A DNA stretch of 64,000 nucleotides from Bradyrhizobium sp. Rc3b. Lineage in GTDB: Bacteria; Pseudomonadota; Alphaproteobacteria; Rhizobiales; Xanthobacteraceae. Every line of letters starts with the position of its first letter. Within the stretch, counting starts at the first letter, position 1. The DNA lies in assembly GCF_900114915.1 (NCBI RefSeq), contig NZ_FOUS01000003.1, forward strand, positions 434,001-498,000. The letters are read 5' to 3'. The translations under genes and the position numbers were made by a program. Positions 30,161 to 42,232 of this stretch are shown piece after piece. Under the pieces are notes generated by a model. That model saw nothing but the letters and a program-made list of their open reading frames with translations. It had not been told where the DNA came from and did no database searches.

Positions 30161-32848
30161 CTACTTCCTTTTCCCCGCAAGCTTCTTGATCGCCGCCTTG
30201 GTCGAGGCGGCCGCATCGTCATAGTCCTCCCACGCCTTTGACCGCGGCAGCAGGCCCGGCACGGTCCGCAGCGTATAGCGCTTCGGATCAAGATCGCTCT
30301 TCACCTGCGCCCAGGTGACGGGCATCGAGACCGTTGCCCCGGCGCGCGCCCGCGGCGACAGCGGGGCCACCGCCGTCGACATCCGGTCGTTGCGGAGATA
30401 GTCGAGGAAGATCTTCCCCTTGCGCAGCTTCTTCGACATGTTGAGCAGATAGCGCTCTGGATCGTCGTCGGCCATCCACTGGCAGACGCCTTGCGCGAAG
30501 GCCTTGGCTTCCTTCCAGCTCACCTTGTCGCGCGCGCCGTGAAGCAGCGGCACCACCACATGCAGGCCTTTGCCGCCCGTGGTCTTGCAGAAGCTCTCCA
30601 TGCCGACATCGGCCAGCCGCTGCCGCATCTCCTTGGCGGCCTCGACGACATCGGCGAACTCCACATCCGGCGCCGGATCGAGATCGAACACCAGCCGGCC
30701 CGGCGTATCGTAGGCATCAGGTGCGCAATTCCAGGGATGCAGCTCGACACCGCCGATCTGCGCGACGGCGGCAAGCCCTTCGACGCGATCGATCTGCAAA
30801 TAGGGTTTGCGATCGCCCGAGACCTTGGCCAGCTCAAGCAAATTCGAGGTGCCCTGCATCGCGTGACGCTGGAAGAACGTCTCGCCGCCGATGCCGTCGG
30901 GCGCACGCACGATCGAGCACGGGCGCCCTTTCAGATGTTCGATCATCCAGTCGCCGACCGCCTCGAAGTAGCGCGCGAGATCGAGCTTCGTCGCGCCCTC
31001 GCCGTCACCTCCGTCGGGCCACAGCTCCTTGTCAGGCTTGGAGATGACGACGCCCATCACCTCGGCGGTGCCGGTGTCCTTCGATCGCTTGGCTGTCTTC
31101 GCCGCGCGCTTGCGGGGCGTGGGCTCGGCAAGCTCGGTATCGACAGGCGTCTCCGCCTCGACCTCCTCGGCGGGCTTGTCCTGCCGCAAGCCCTTGAACG
31201 CGGCCTGGCGGATATTGCCGTCGGCAGTGAAGCCGGCGAACTCGATCTCGGCCACGAGCTCCGGCTTCAGCCAGTGCACCTCGCGGCTCTTCTTCGGCGC
31301 GTTCTTGCCACCGAAGGGGCTCTCCTTGGCCTCCATGGCCTTCAGGGACGGCATGATGCGCTTGACCTTGTCGGCGCCAAAGCCGGTGCCGACCATGCCG
31401 ACAAAGACGAGATGATCGCCGCGATGCACGCCCGCCATCAGCGAGCGGAATTTGCCGTTGGTGGTCTTGTAGCCGCCGATCACGACCTCGTGGCCGGCGC
31501 GGCACTTTGCCTTGGTCCAGCTCTCGGTGCGGCCGGAGCGATAGGGCGCGTCCAGCTTCTTCGACACCACGCCTTCCAGCTCAAGCTTGCAGGCCGATTG
31601 CAGCACCGCATCGCCGCCGCTTTCGAAATGCTCGACATAGCGGATCTGAGTCGATTTCCGCTTGCGCGCTCCCAGCAGCTGCTTCAGCCGCGCCTTGCGC
31701 TCGCCGAGCGGCAGACGCCGAAAATCGAGATCCTCCGCGAACAGGAGGTCAAAGGCAAAGAAGATCAGCTCTTCGGTCTTGCCGTCCGACAGCGCGGCCT
31801 GGAGCGAGGAGAAATTCGGCGCACCGTCGTGATCGAGCGCCACGATCTCTCCGTCGATCATCACGTCCGGCAGCGCCGCCGCCTCCTTCGCGATCGAGGC
31901 GAACTTGTCGGTCCAGTCGAGGCCCTTGCGCGTCTTCAGCGTCGCCTTGCCGTCCTCGACCCGGAGCTGCACGCGGTAGCCGTCGAACTTGATCTCGTGG
32001 CACCAGCCTTCGCCGGCCGGCGGACGCTCGACCGACGTGCAGAACTGCGGCGGCACGAAGTCCGGTATCTCGACGATCTTCTTGCCATTGGTCGCAGTTG
32101 TGGCCTTCTTCCTCGCCGTCCTGGTCTTGACGATCTTGCCGCCCTTCAATGCCGTGCGTGGCGCCGGCTTGACCGTTTGCCCTTTCGCTTCCTCGGCCCG
32201 GTTGGATTGCCAGACCGCGTCGGCCTTGGTCTTCGCACCCTTGGCCAGCATGAACGGCTTTGGCGCGCGCCCCTTGCCCTCGGCGATCTGCTCCATTGCG
32301 CGGCCGGAGGCGACGGACTTGTCCTCATCGAGAATGTCGTTCTTGGCCCCTTCACGGACAAATTCGTCGCGGTGCTTGATCAAGAGCCAGTTGGTGCGCT
32401 TGCCGCCGGTACGGTCGTTGCGCATGCGGACCAGGACCCAGCTTCCGTGCAACTTGTCCCCATGCAGGGTGAACTTCAAATCGCCCTTCTTGAAGCCGCG
32501 TTCGGGATCTTCCGACTCCCAGGTGCCGCGATCCCACAGCATCACCGTGCCGCCGCCGTACTGCCCTTCCGGTATCGTGCCTTCGAAATCGCCATAGTCG
32601 AGCGGATGGTCCTCGACCTCGACCGCCAGCCGCTTGTCGTGCGGATCGAGCGAGGGACCCTTGGTCACCGCCCAGGACTTGAACACGCCATCGAATTCGA
32701 GCCTGAGATCGTAATGCAGCCGGCTCGCGTCGTGCTTCTGAATCACGAAGCGCCGCTGCTTCGACGGCGTCACCGCCGTTTTGCCCGACGGCTCCGGCGT
32801 CTTCTCGAAATCACGTTTCTGTCGATAGGTGGAGAGTTTTTGCAGCAC
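30161..32848 (-). CDS. ligD: ATP-dependent DNA ligase LigD (PE-ligase-polymerase)
   Basis: An 895-residue three-domain repair enzyme acting with Ku in bacterial non-homologous end joining. Domain order is 3'-phosphoesterase (about residues 30-190, with [14 protein letters not shown] and [13 protein letters not shown]), a basic linker, ATP-dependent ligase (about 260-560, adenylated K287 in [12 protein letters not shown]), and primase-like polymerase (about 595-890, catalytic DLD at 722-724). The start is a GTG. It is transcribed divergently from ku across 118 bases that contain overlapping GGAAC-type promoters. All catalytic motifs I checked are intact. Confidence 0.95.
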   Translation of the reverse strand: MLQKLSTYRQKRDFEKTPEPSGKTAVTPSKQRRFVIQKHDASRLHYDLRLEFDGVFKSWAVTKGPSLDPHDKRLAVEVEDHPLDYGDFEGTIPEGQYGGGTVMLWDRGTWESEDPERGFKKGDLKFTLHGDKLHGSWVLVRMRNDRTGGKRTNWLLIKHRDEFVREGAKNDILDEDKSVASGRAMEQIAEGKGRAPKPFMLAKGAKTKADAVWQSNRAEEAKGQTVKPAPRTALKGGKIVKTRTARKKATTATNGKKIVEIPDFVPPQFCTSVERPPAGEGWCHEIKFDGYRVQLRVEDGKATLKTRKGLDWTDKFASIAKEAAALPDVMIDGEIVALDHDGAPNFSSLQAALSDGKTEELIFFAFDLLFAEDLDFRRLPLGERKARLKQLLGARKRKSTQIRYVEHFESGGDAVLQSACKLELEGVVSKKLDAPYRSGRTESWTKAKCRAGHEVVIGGYKTTNGKFRSLMAGVHRGDHLVFVGMVGTGFGADKVKRIMPSLKAMEAKESPFGGKNAPKKSREVHWLKPELVAEIEFAGFTADGNIRQAAFKGLRQDKPAEEVEAETPVDTELAEPTPRKRAAKTAKRSKDTGTAEVMGVVISKPDKELWPDGGDGEGATKLDLARYFEAVGDWMIEHLKGRPCSIVRAPDGIGGETFFQRHAMQGTSNLLELAKVSGDRKPYLQIDRVEGLAAVAQIGGVELHPWNCAPDAYDTPGRLVFDLDPAPDVEFADVVEAAKEMRQRLADVGMESFCKTTGGKGLHVVVPLLHGARDKVSWKEAKAFAQGVCQWMADDDPERYLLNMSKKLRKGKIFLDYLRNDRMSTAVAPLSPRARAGATVSMPVTWAQVKSDLDPKRYTLRTVPGLLPRSKAWEDYDDAAASTKAAIKKLAGKRK

Positions 32849-32904
32849 GACCGGTCCCGCTTCTCTTTCGGGGCTTCAAGCCTATCACGGCCAAAGTCCC
32901 ATCC

Positions 32905-32929
32905 GGAACCAAAACCCCGCGGGGCGGTT
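32905..32929 (+). promoter_or_regulatory. EcfG-like promoter of ku
   Basis: GGAAC (32905-32909), 16 bases, GGTT (32926-32929), 37 bases before the ku ATG. One mismatch from the recalled EcfG consensus. It overlaps a mirror-image site serving ligD. Confidence 0.5.
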
Positions 32930-32937
32930 GGGGTTCC
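32913..32937 (-). promoter_or_regulatory. EcfG-like promoter of ligD
   Basis: On the minus strand GGAAC (32937-32933), 16 bases, GGTT (32916-32913), 64 bases before the ligD GTG. It overlaps the ku promoter over 17 bases, so the two are likely to compete or be bound by the same holoenzyme in either orientation. Confidence 0.5.
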
Positions 32938-32966
32938 AAAACGCCTTGAAAACGCTGGAGAATGGA

Positions 32967-33851
32967 ATGGCCCCGCGCGCCTATTGGAAGGGAACGTTGA
33001 AGCTCTCGCTGGTCAGCTGTCCGGTCGTGCTTTATCCGGCGACCACTGCGGCCGAGAAGACGCGGTTTCACCTGATCAACCGCGAGACCGGCAACCGACT
33101 CAAGCAGCAGATGATCGATGCCGAGACCGGCGATGTCGTCGAGAGCGACCAGAAGGGCCGCGGCTACGAGCTGCGCAAGGGCAAATATGTCGAGATCGAG
33201 CCGGAGGAGCTCGAGGCGGTCCAGATCGAGAGCAACCATACCATCGACATCGAGAGCTTCGTGCCGAGCGATGAGATCGACCAGCGTTACCTCAACCATC
33301 CCTATTATCTTGCACCCGACGGCAAGGCCGCGGTCGATGCGTTTGCGGTGATCCGCGACGCCATGAAGGACCAGGAACGGGTGGCGCTCGCCAAGATCGT
33401 GCTCACCAACCGCGAACACATCATGGCGATCGAGCCGCTCGGCAAGGGCCTGCTCGGCACCACGCTGCGCTTTCCTTACGAGCTGCGCGACGAGGACCAG
33501 TTCTTCGACGATATCAAGAGCCCGAAGATCACCAAGGACATGGTCGAGCTTGCCGGCCACATCCTCCAGACCAAGGCCGCCCATTTCGACCCCGGCAAGT
33601 TCAAGGACGAGTACGAGAACGCGCTGAAGGCGCTGGTGAAACGCAAGGCCAGCGGCAAGAAGATCGAGCTGCCGGAGCCCGAGGAACGGCCCAGCAACGT
33701 CGTCAGCCTGATGGATGCGCTGAAGCAGAGCCTGAAGGGGCGTGGCGGCAAGAAGACGGCGGCGAAGTCGCATGCCCGCCGCGCGACCGGACGGCAGCGA
33801 ACCGCGAAGAAGGCGCATCGGTCCACGGCGCGGCACAGGAAGGCGGGTTGA
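32967..33851 (+). CDS. ku: Non-homologous end-joining protein Ku
   Basis: A 294-residue bacterial Ku: it begins MAPRAYWKGTLKLSLVSCPV, the classic Ku N-terminus, and has the bridge region ETGDVVESDQKGRGYEL and the conserved KAAHFDPGKFKDEYENAL segment. It homodimerises on DNA ends and recruits LigD. The last 40 residues form a Lys/Arg/Ala-rich tail of the kind that modulates DNA binding in longer bacterial Ku proteins. The ATG at 32967 follows GGAG by 6 bases; an upstream reading from 32829 only covers the promoter. Confidence 0.95.
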   Translation: MAPRAYWKGTLKLSLVSCPVVLYPATTAAEKTRFHLINRETGNRLKQQMIDAETGDVVESDQKGRGYELRKGKYVEIEPEELEAVQIESNHTIDIESFVPSDEIDQRYLNHPYYLAPDGKAAVDAFAVIRDAMKDQERVALAKIVLTNREHIMAIEPLGKGLLGTTLRFPYELRDEDQFFDDIKSPKITKDMVELAGHILQTKAAHFDPGKFKDEYENALKALVKRKASGKKIELPEPEERPSNVVSLMDALKQSLKGRGGKKTAAKSHARRATGRQRTAKKAHRSTARHRKAG

Positions 33852-33879
33852 GGAAACTGCTCGCCCAGCACTCGATATC

Positions 33880-33968
33880 GTAGGGTGGGCAAAGCGAAGC
33901 GTGCCCACCACCTTTATCAAAATCGCGAGAATGGTGGGCACGGCGCTTTGCGCCTTTGCCCACCCTAC
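33880..33968. repeat. Dispersed inverted repeat, family A, copy 2
   Basis: Begins GTAGGGTGGGCAAAGCG and ends CTTTGCCCACCCTAC, an almost perfect long hairpin with the inner pair GTGCCCACCA/TGGTGGGCAC. It fills the space between the convergent ku and kdpE genes and could act as a two-way terminator. Same family as the copies at 30033 and 61590. Confidence 0.85.
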
Positions 33969-33986
33969 GACTGTCGAAGTCGGAGC

Positions 33987-34676
33987 CTAATCCCCCGCCT
34001 TCAACCGGTACCCGATCCCCGTCTCGGTCAGCACATATTGCGGCCGCTCGGGATCAGCTTCGATCTTCTGGCGGAGCTGGCGGACATAGACGCGCAAATA
34101 CTGCGCGTCGGTCAATTCGTCCCACAGCTCCTTCAGCAGAAAGCGGTGGGTGAGCACCTTGCCGGCGTGCTGCACCAGCACGCGCAGCAGGTCGTATTCC
34201 TTCGGCGACAGCTTTATCTCACGCTCGCCGGCCTTGACGATGCGGCGGACGAGATCGACCGAGAGATCGCCGCTGCGAAACACCGGGCGCTCGCCCTGGA
34301 CCTGGAGCTGGTGCCGCAGCGCGGCGCGCAGGCGGGCCAGAAGCTCGTCCATGCCGAACGGCTTGGTCAGATAATCGTCGGCGCCGAGATCGAGCGCCTG
34401 CACCTTGCCGGCTTCGTCGCCGCGGCTCGACAGCACCACGATCGGCACGCCTTCGTTGCGGGCACGGATGGTGCGCAGCAGTTCGTGTCCCTGCACGTCG
34501 GGCAGGCCGAGATCGAGGATGATCAGCGCGGGCTCCTCAACGAGCTTCTCCAGCGCGATCTTGCCGTTCGACGCTTCCAGGATCTCATAGCCTTGCGTCG
34601 TCAGCCCCATCCGCAGCAATTTGCGGATCGGCGGCTCGTCGTCGATGACCAGGACCTTGATCGGCGCAGCGCTCAT
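33987..34676 (-). CDS. kdpE: KdpE response regulator
   Basis: A 229-residue OmpR-type regulator. The receiver domain has the acidic pair (VIDDEP) and phospho-acceptor D55 in LILDLGLPD; the C-terminal winged helix (RVYVRQLRQKIEADPERPQYVLTE) binds DNA. It activates kdpFABC on low K+ or osmotic stress after phosphorylation by KdpD. Its ATG overlaps the kdpD stop by 4 bases. Last gene of the kdp operon. Confidence 0.96.
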   Translation of the reverse strand: MSAAPIKVLVIDDEPPIRKLLRMGLTTQGYEILEASNGKIALEKLVEEPALIILDLGLPDVQGHELLRTIRARNEGVPIVVLSSRGDEAGKVQALDLGADDYLTKPFGMDELLARLRAALRHQLQVQGERPVFRSGDLSVDLVRRIVKAGEREIKLSPKEYDLLRVLVQHAGKVLTHRFLLKELWDELTDAQYLRVYVRQLRQKIEADPERPQYVLTETGIGYRLKAGD

Positions 34677-37396
34677 GCGGCGGTATCCAATGCGCGGCTC
34701 TCTGCCGGAACGGGAAGACGGATGGTGAGGACAGCGCCACTGCGGTCGCTGCGGTTGGCGGCCGAGATCGTGCCCCGCATCGCCTCGACGAAGCCACGCG
34801 AGATGGCGAGCCCGAGCCCCGTGCCGGGACGGACATGATCGCCTTTCTGCACACGGTAGAACTTGTCGAACACGCTATCGAGCTCGTCAGGCGGAATGCC
34901 GGCCCCCTCGTCCGCGATCTCGAGCACGACATGATCGCTGTCACGCCGGCTGCGGATCGAGATGGTGGTCTCGGGTGGCGAATATTTCGCGGCATTGTCG
35001 AGCAGGTTGAACAGCACCTGCTCGAACAGCACCGCATCGAGCTGCAGCATCGGCAGATCGGCGGCCAGCACCAGCTCGACCTCGTGCGCGGTGAGAATCT
35101 TGGCTGCACGCCGCAGCGCGCTACCCACGATCTCGCTGAGATCATGTAGCGCCGCGTTGGGCACGATGGCGCCCGATTCGAGCTTGGTCATGTCGAGCAG
35201 GTTGGCGATGAAGCGGTTGAGCCGCTCGGATTCGTCGATCACGGTCGCGAGCAGGTCGCGCTTCTCGGTGTCGGAGAGGGCGCCGGCGAGATCGCGCATG
35301 GTGGAGGCCGCCCCCAGCACCGAGGCGAGCGGCGTCTTCAGATCATGGGAGATCGAGGTCAGGAGCGCCGAGCGCAGCCGCTCGGACTCGACGGTGCGCT
35401 TGACGCGGTCCATGTCCTCGACCAGCAGCACGCGCTCGACCGCCAGCGCGCCCTGATCGACCAGCGCGTCAAGCAGGCGGCGCTGGTCCGGTGTCAGCAG
35501 CGGACCGGTACGGTCGTCGTCGATGCCGATGACGCCGATCGGGCCGCGCCCGGTGCGCATCGGCAGGAACAGCCGCTTTGCACCCGGCAGCGTATCCGAG
35601 CCGCGGCCGGCGGGGCGGTCGTTGCTCCAGGCCCAGTTGGCGGCGGCAAGATCGGCCTGATCGAGCTCGTCCTCGGGCGGATAGCCGGATTTCACCGTGA
35701 GCAGACCTTCTTCCGGCAGCAGCAACACCACCCGGACTTTCAGCATCAACGCGATCTGGTAGGCCGTCGCCCACAGCACATCGTCGAGCGTCGCGGTGCC
35801 GGCGAGCTTGCGGCTGAAGGCGTAGAGCTGCTCGCTCATCCTGATCCGGCCGATGGCGGCATCGGCCTGGGTGCGCACGCGCGCCGCGACATTGGAGACA
35901 ATCATCGCGACCACCATGAACAGCACGAAGGCGGCGACGTTGGTCGGGTCGGTGATCGTGAAGGTGTGGATCGGCGGCAGGAAGAAGAAATTGTAACAGA
36001 GCGAGGCTGCGACAGTCGCCAGCAGCGACGGCCATAGTCCGTAGCGGACCGCGACCGCCACCACCGCCGTGAGTAGCACGAGGTCGACGTTCTCGATGCC
36101 GAACCGCGGCTGAATCAGCTCGGCGGCGCCAAGGCCGATCAGCACGATGCCGAGCGCCTTCAGATATGGCAACGGATTGAACGGCTCGGACCGCACGGCG
36201 GTTTGCACCGCCGTCTTGGGCGCCGCTTCGCCCGGCAGCTCGTCGCCGGCGATGACATGAACCGTGATGTTGCCGGCGCGGCGCACCAAATCGTGCACGA
36301 CGGAGCCGCGTGTCATCTCGAACCAGCGCGAGCGGGTCGACTTGCCGATCACGATCTGGGTGACCTTGTTGCCTTGCGCGAAACTGACGACGTCATCGGC
36401 GATGCGGCGACCGACCGCCGGAATCGTCAACGCCTCGCCGCCGAGCGATTCCGCGAGCCGCAGCGTATCGGCCAGCCGGTCGCGCTGCTCGTCGGACAAT
36501 TGCAGCGATCGCCGCGTCTCGATCGAAACCGCGGTGAATGGCGCATGCAGCCGGTCGGCCAGCCGCTTGGTGTAGCGGACGAGACCGGCCGCGCGCGGAT
36601 CCTCGCTGACGCAGACGAGAATGCGCTCGCCCGCAGCCCAGGGCCCGGGAATCGCATTGGCCTGCATGTGGTTGAGGAGCTGCTCGTCGACCCGCTCCGC
36701 CGTGCGGCGCAAAGCGAGCTCGCGCAACGCCGTCAGGTTCCCCGGCGAGAAATAATGCTCCAGAGCACGCTCGGCCTGCTTGGGCACATAGACCTTGCCC
36801 TCCTTGAGGCGCTGGATCAAATCGTCGGGCGTGAGGTCGATCAGCTCGATCGCGTCGGCGCGATCGAACACCGAGTCCGGCACGGTCTCGCGCACCCTGA
36901 CATGGGTGATCTGCGCGACGACGTCGTTCAGGCTCTCGATGTGCTGGATGTTGACGGCGGTGTAGACGTCGATGCCGTGGGACAGCAACTCCTCGACGTC
37001 GAGATAGCGCTTGGGATGGCGGCTGCCCGCCGCATTGGTGTGGGCGAGCTCGTCGACCAAAGCAATCTGCGGCCGACGCGCGATCACCGCATCGAGGTCC
37101 ATCTCTTCGACGATCTGCCCGCGATAGTCCAGCCGCTTGCGCGGGACCATCTCGAGCCCGCGCACCAGCGCCTCGGTCTCGGCGCGGCCGTGGGTCTCGA
37201 CGAAGCCGACCACGACGTCGATGCCGGACTTGCGCTTGGCGTGAGCGCTTTGCAGCATCTCGTACGTCTTGCCGACGCCGGGGGCGGCGCCGACAAAGAT
37301 CTTCAGCTTGCCGCTCGCGCTCCCTTCCCGCCGCGCCGCTTCCAGCAGCGCCTCGGGCGACGGACGTTGTTCGGGATCGCGGCGCTCTCGGACCAT
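34673..37396 (-). CDS. kdpD: KdpD osmosensitive K+ channel histidine kinase
   Basis: A 907-residue membrane sensor kinase. The N-terminal KdpD domain has Walker A GAAPGVGKT at 36-44 and LVDELAHTN; a Usp-like domain follows (about 250-370), then four close membrane helices (about 395-490), a GAF-like region and the kinase core with phospho-acceptor H684 in SISHDLKTP, N box NLLDNAAKY and G boxes. The C-terminal half phosphorylates KdpE. It lies 40 bases after kdpC, so structural and regulatory genes form one transcription unit. Confidence 0.96.
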   Translation of the reverse strand: MVRERRDPEQRPSPEALLEAARREGSASGKLKIFVGAAPGVGKTYEMLQSAHAKRKSGIDVVVGFVETHGRAETEALVRGLEMVPRKRLDYRGQIVEEMDLDAVIARRPQIALVDELAHTNAAGSRHPKRYLDVEELLSHGIDVYTAVNIQHIESLNDVVAQITHVRVRETVPDSVFDRADAIELIDLTPDDLIQRLKEGKVYVPKQAERALEHYFSPGNLTALRELALRRTAERVDEQLLNHMQANAIPGPWAAGERILVCVSEDPRAAGLVRYTKRLADRLHAPFTAVSIETRRSLQLSDEQRDRLADTLRLAESLGGEALTIPAVGRRIADDVVSFAQGNKVTQIVIGKSTRSRWFEMTRGSVVHDLVRRAGNITVHVIAGDELPGEAAPKTAVQTAVRSEPFNPLPYLKALGIVLIGLGAAELIQPRFGIENVDLVLLTAVVAVAVRYGLWPSLLATVAASLCYNFFFLPPIHTFTITDPTNVAAFVLFMVVAMIVSNVAARVRTQADAAIGRIRMSEQLYAFSRKLAGTATLDDVLWATAYQIALMLKVRVVLLLPEEGLLTVKSGYPPEDELDQADLAAANWAWSNDRPAGRGSDTLPGAKRLFLPMRTGRGPIGVIGIDDDRTGPLLTPDQRRLLDALVDQGALAVERVLLVEDMDRVKRTVESERLRSALLTSISHDLKTPLASVLGAASTMRDLAGALSDTEKRDLLATVIDESERLNRFIANLLDMTKLESGAIVPNAALHDLSEIVGSALRRAAKILTAHEVELVLAADLPMLQLDAVLFEQVLFNLLDNAAKYSPPETTISIRSRRDSDHVVLEIADEGAGIPPDELDSVFDKFYRVQKGDHVRPGTGLGLAISRGFVEAMRGTISAANRSDRSGAVLTIRLPVPAESRALDTAA

Positions 37397-37436
37397 TTTT
37401 CCAATATAATCAACTGCGTGACGCGAGCCTAGACCG

Positions 37437-38042
37437 CTACTTGGCGGCGGCGCGATCCAGCGAGAGATTCAGTGCCAGAACGTTAACCCTGGGTTCGCCA
37501 ATCAGACCGAGCAAGCGGCCTTCGGTATTGGCGGTCACGATCTGCTTGACCTGATCCTCCGGCATATTCCGCGCCTTGGCCACGCGCGGCACCTGGAATT
37601 GCGCCGCTTCCGGCGAGATATCAGGATCGAGGCCGCTGGCCGACGTCGTCACCAGGTCGACCGGCACGGTAGCGCTCGGATTCTCGGCCTTGAGCTTGTC
37701 TACATCTTCCCTGAGCCGGTCGGCCAGCGCCTTGCTGGTCGGGCCGAGATTGGCGCCGCCCGAATTGGCGGCGTTGTAGGGCGCGGGCACCGTCTTGGTC
37801 GAATCATTGGGGTCCGGCGCAACCGTCGCCGAGGGACGGCCGTGGAAGTATTTGTCGTCCCTGAACTCCTGCCCGATCAAGGCGGAGCCGATCACCTTGC
37901 CGTCCTTCTCGATCAGGCTGCCTTGGGCCTGCGCAGGGAAGAGCGCGCCGGCGATGGCCGTCATCGCCAGCGGATAGGCAAGGCCGGTGATGGCCGTGAG
38001 CACCAGCAAGAGGACGATGGCGGGGCGGATTTCTCTGAGCAT
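37437..38042 (-). CDS. kdpC: KdpC subunit of K+-transporting ATPase
   Basis: A 201-residue subunit with one N-terminal membrane helix ([24 protein letters not shown]) and a periplasmic domain containing the family signature [17 protein letters not shown] and [13 protein letters not shown]. It stabilises the KdpAB complex. Located 56 bases after kdpB. Confidence 0.96.
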   Translation of the reverse strand: MLREIRPAIVLLLVLTAITGLAYPLAMTAIAGALFPAQAQGSLIEKDGKVIGSALIGQEFRDDKYFHGRPSATVAPDPNDSTKTVPAPYNAANSGGANLGPTSKALADRLREDVDKLKAENPSATVPVDLVTTSASGLDPDISPEAAQFQVPRVAKARNMPEDQVKQIVTANTEGRLLGLIGEPRVNVLALNLSLDRAAAK

Positions 38043-38098
38043 GTTGGTCTCCTAAGTCTTCGTCATGGCGCGCGGCGCCTTGCGCCGCGCCAGGACGG

Positions 38099-40213
<2,115 letters not shown>

Positions 40214-40231
40214 GGAGGTCACTCCAGACAA

Positions 40232-41935
40232 TCAGAAGAGGTTGCCGGCGTTCATCGCCAGATGTTCGACGATCGGGCCGAGCGCGAGCGCCGGGAAGAA
40301 GGTCAGGCCGCCCATGATCAGGATGACGCCGGCGACGAGGCCGACGAACAGGCCGCCGGTGGTCGGGAACGTGCCCGTCGACGGCGGGATCGACTTCTTC
40401 TCCGCGAGCGAGCCCGCGATCGCCATGGCGGGGACGATCATGAAGAAGCGGCCGACGAACATCGCGCTTGCGAGCGTGAGGTTGTAGAAGAAGGTGTTGC
40501 CGGTGAGGCCTGCGAAAGCCGAGCCGTTGTTTCCGGCCGCCGAGGTGAAGGCATAGAGCACTTCGGTGAAGCCATGCGGGCCGGCATTCGCCATCGAGGC
40601 GACGGCCGCCGGATAGACCACGCCGACGGCGGTCCAGCCGAGGATCATCAGCGGCAGCACCAGGATGGCCAGCATCGCCATCTTGACCTCGCGGGCCTCG
40701 ATCTTCTTGCCGACATATTCCGGGGTGCGGCCGACCATCAGTCCGGCGACGAAGATCGCGAGGATGACGAACAGCAGCATGCCGTACATGCCGGCGCCGA
40801 CGCCGCCGACGATGATCTCGCCGAGCTCGATGTTGATCAGCGGGATCATGCCGCCGAGCGCGGTGAAGCTGTCATGCATGGCGTTGACGGCACCGCACGA
40901 CGCGGCGGTGGTGACGACCGCGAACAGCGAGGACGCGACGATGCCGAAGCGGACCTCCTTGCCCTCCATGTTGCCGCCGGTCAGGCCCAGCGCATGGAGC
41001 ATCGAGGTTCCGTTCGCTTCCGCCCAATAGGTGATGGCGACGCCTGCGACGAACAGCACGCCCATCACGGACAGGATCGCCCAGCCCTGGCGCTGGTTGC
41101 CGACCGTACGGCCGAACACGTTGGTCATTGCGGCGCCGAGCGCGAAGATCGACAGCATCTGCACGAAATTCGACAGCGCGGTCGGATTCTCGAACGGGTG
41201 CGCCGCGTTGGCGTTGAAGAAGCCGCCGCCATTGGTGCCGAGCATCTTGATCGCCACCTGGGAAGCGACCGGGCCGAGCGCAATGGTCTGCTTGGCGCCT
41301 TCGAGCGTGGTCGCCTCGATATACGGGCCGAGCGTCTGCGGGATGCCCTGCCAGACCAGGAACAGCGTGTAGACGACGCAGATCGGCAGCAGCACGTAGA
41401 GCGTGCAGCGGGTGACGTCGACCCAGAAATTGCCGACTGTGCGCATCGAGGCGCGCGAGAAGCCGCGGATCAGGGCCATCGCCAGCACGATGCCGGTTGC
41501 GGCCGACAGGAAGTTCTGGTGCGTCAGGCCGAGCATCTGGACGAGATAGGACAGCGTGCTCTCGCCGCCGTAGTTCTGCCAGTTGGTGTTGGTGATGAAG
41601 GAGACCGCGGTGTTGAAGGAAAGATCCTCGGCGACCGCGCCCTGCCCGGCCGGATTGAAGGGCAATACGGCCTGAAGCCGCATCACGCAGTAGATGACGA
41701 GGAAGCCGCCAACATGGAACAGCAACATGGAGACCGTGTAGGTCAGCCAATGCTGCTCGCGCTTCTCGTCAACGCCGGAAATCCAGTACACGCCGGCCTC
41801 GATCGGGCGCAGCACCGGCGACAGGAACGTCCGCTCGCCGTTAAATACGCGCGTCATGTACCAGCCGAGCGGCTTGGTCAGCGCAACAATAATGGCGCAG
41901 AACAGAATGATCTGGAGCCAACCGATCACAGTCAT
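40232..41935 (-). CDS. kdpA: KdpA potassium-binding subunit
   Basis: A 567-residue channel-like subunit with ten or so membrane helices. The selectivity-filter-like loops are visible ([49 protein letters not shown]). It binds and moves K+ across the inner membrane in the KdpFABC complex. The ATG lies 4 bases after the stop of a 34-codon reading frame, suggesting coupled translation. Confidence 0.96.
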   Translation of the reverse strand: MTVIGWLQIILFCAIIVALTKPLGWYMTRVFNGERTFLSPVLRPIEAGVYWISGVDEKREQHWLTYTVSMLLFHVGGFLVIYCVMRLQAVLPFNPAGQGAVAEDLSFNTAVSFITNTNWQNYGGESTLSYLVQMLGLTHQNFLSAATGIVLAMALIRGFSRASMRTVGNFWVDVTRCTLYVLLPICVVYTLFLVWQGIPQTLGPYIEATTLEGAKQTIALGPVASQVAIKMLGTNGGGFFNANAAHPFENPTALSNFVQMLSIFALGAAMTNVFGRTVGNQRQGWAILSVMGVLFVAGVAITYWAEANGTSMLHALGLTGGNMEGKEVRFGIVASSLFAVVTTAASCGAVNAMHDSFTALGGMIPLINIELGEIIVGGVGAGMYGMLLFVILAIFVAGLMVGRTPEYVGKKIEAREVKMAMLAILVLPLMILGWTAVGVVYPAAVASMANAGPHGFTEVLYAFTSAAGNNGSAFAGLTGNTFFYNLTLASAMFVGRFFMIVPAMAIAGSLAEKKSIPPSTGTFPTTGGLFVGLVAGVILIMGGLTFFPALALGPIVEHLAMNAGNLF

Positions 41936-41939
41936 GGAA

Positions 41940-42044
41940 TCAACCCTTCAGGCTTGGTGTCCGGCGCAACAGGGGCAGGAGCACCGTTAGCAGGCAGGCG
42001 ACGAGCACAGTGTCCGCCAGCAGCAATTCGACGAGCAGCAGCAC
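41940..42044 (-). CDS. Possible 34-residue membrane peptide between kdpF and kdpA
   Basis: A GTG-started frame that begins 3 bases after the kdpF stop and ends 4 bases before the kdpA ATG. The peptide starts with a hydrophobic stretch ([20 protein letters not shown]) and ends RRTPSLKG, the shape of a single-span membrane protein with a basic cytosolic tail. There is no strong ribosome site, so translation would rely on coupling to kdpF. It could be a real microprotein or only a leader that couples kdpF to kdpA. Confidence 0.4.
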   Translation of the reverse strand: MLLLVELLLADTVLVACLLTVLLPLLRRTPSLKG

Positions 42045-42047
42045 GGG

Positions 42048-42137
42048 TCAGAACCGCTCGGGCCGCAGCAGCGCGTAAGTGAGGTAGAGCAGCAGACCGA
42101 ACGAGACGGCACCGGCGAGCGCATAATCGAAGATCAT
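42048..42137 (-). CDS. kdpF: KdpF small subunit of K+-transporting ATPase
   Basis: A 29-residue single-helix protein, beginning MIFDYALAGA and ending LTYALLRPERF, closely matching the E. coli KdpF pattern (29 residues ending YALINAEAF). GGAG lies 6 bases upstream. It stabilises the KdpABC complex as a lipid-like peptide. Position directly ahead of kdpA supports the call. Confidence 0.85.
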   Translation of the reverse strand: MIFDYALAGAVSFGLLLYLTYALLRPERF

Positions 42138-42148
42138 GGGTTGCTCCG

Positions 42149-42232
42149 TCACAGCCGTTCGCAGGCGTAGGTGTAGCCGATGGCGAGGGCGAAGAAGACG
42201 AAGCCCAGCGCCAGCATCAGAATGTCCATCAT
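42149..42232 (-). CDS. 27-residue membrane peptide heading the kdp operon
   Basis: Starts with two tandem ATG codons (42232 and 42229), 8 bases after GAGGAG, and reads a single hydrophobic helix (DILMLALGFVFFALAIGY) ending TYACERL. It stops 11 bases before kdpF. Similar short frames ahead of kdpF are, as I recall, common in proteobacterial kdp operons and usually unannotated. It has no homology to KdpF itself beyond being a single helix. Function unknown. Confidence 0.6.
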   Translation of the reverse strand: MMDILMLALGFVFFALAIGYTYACERL

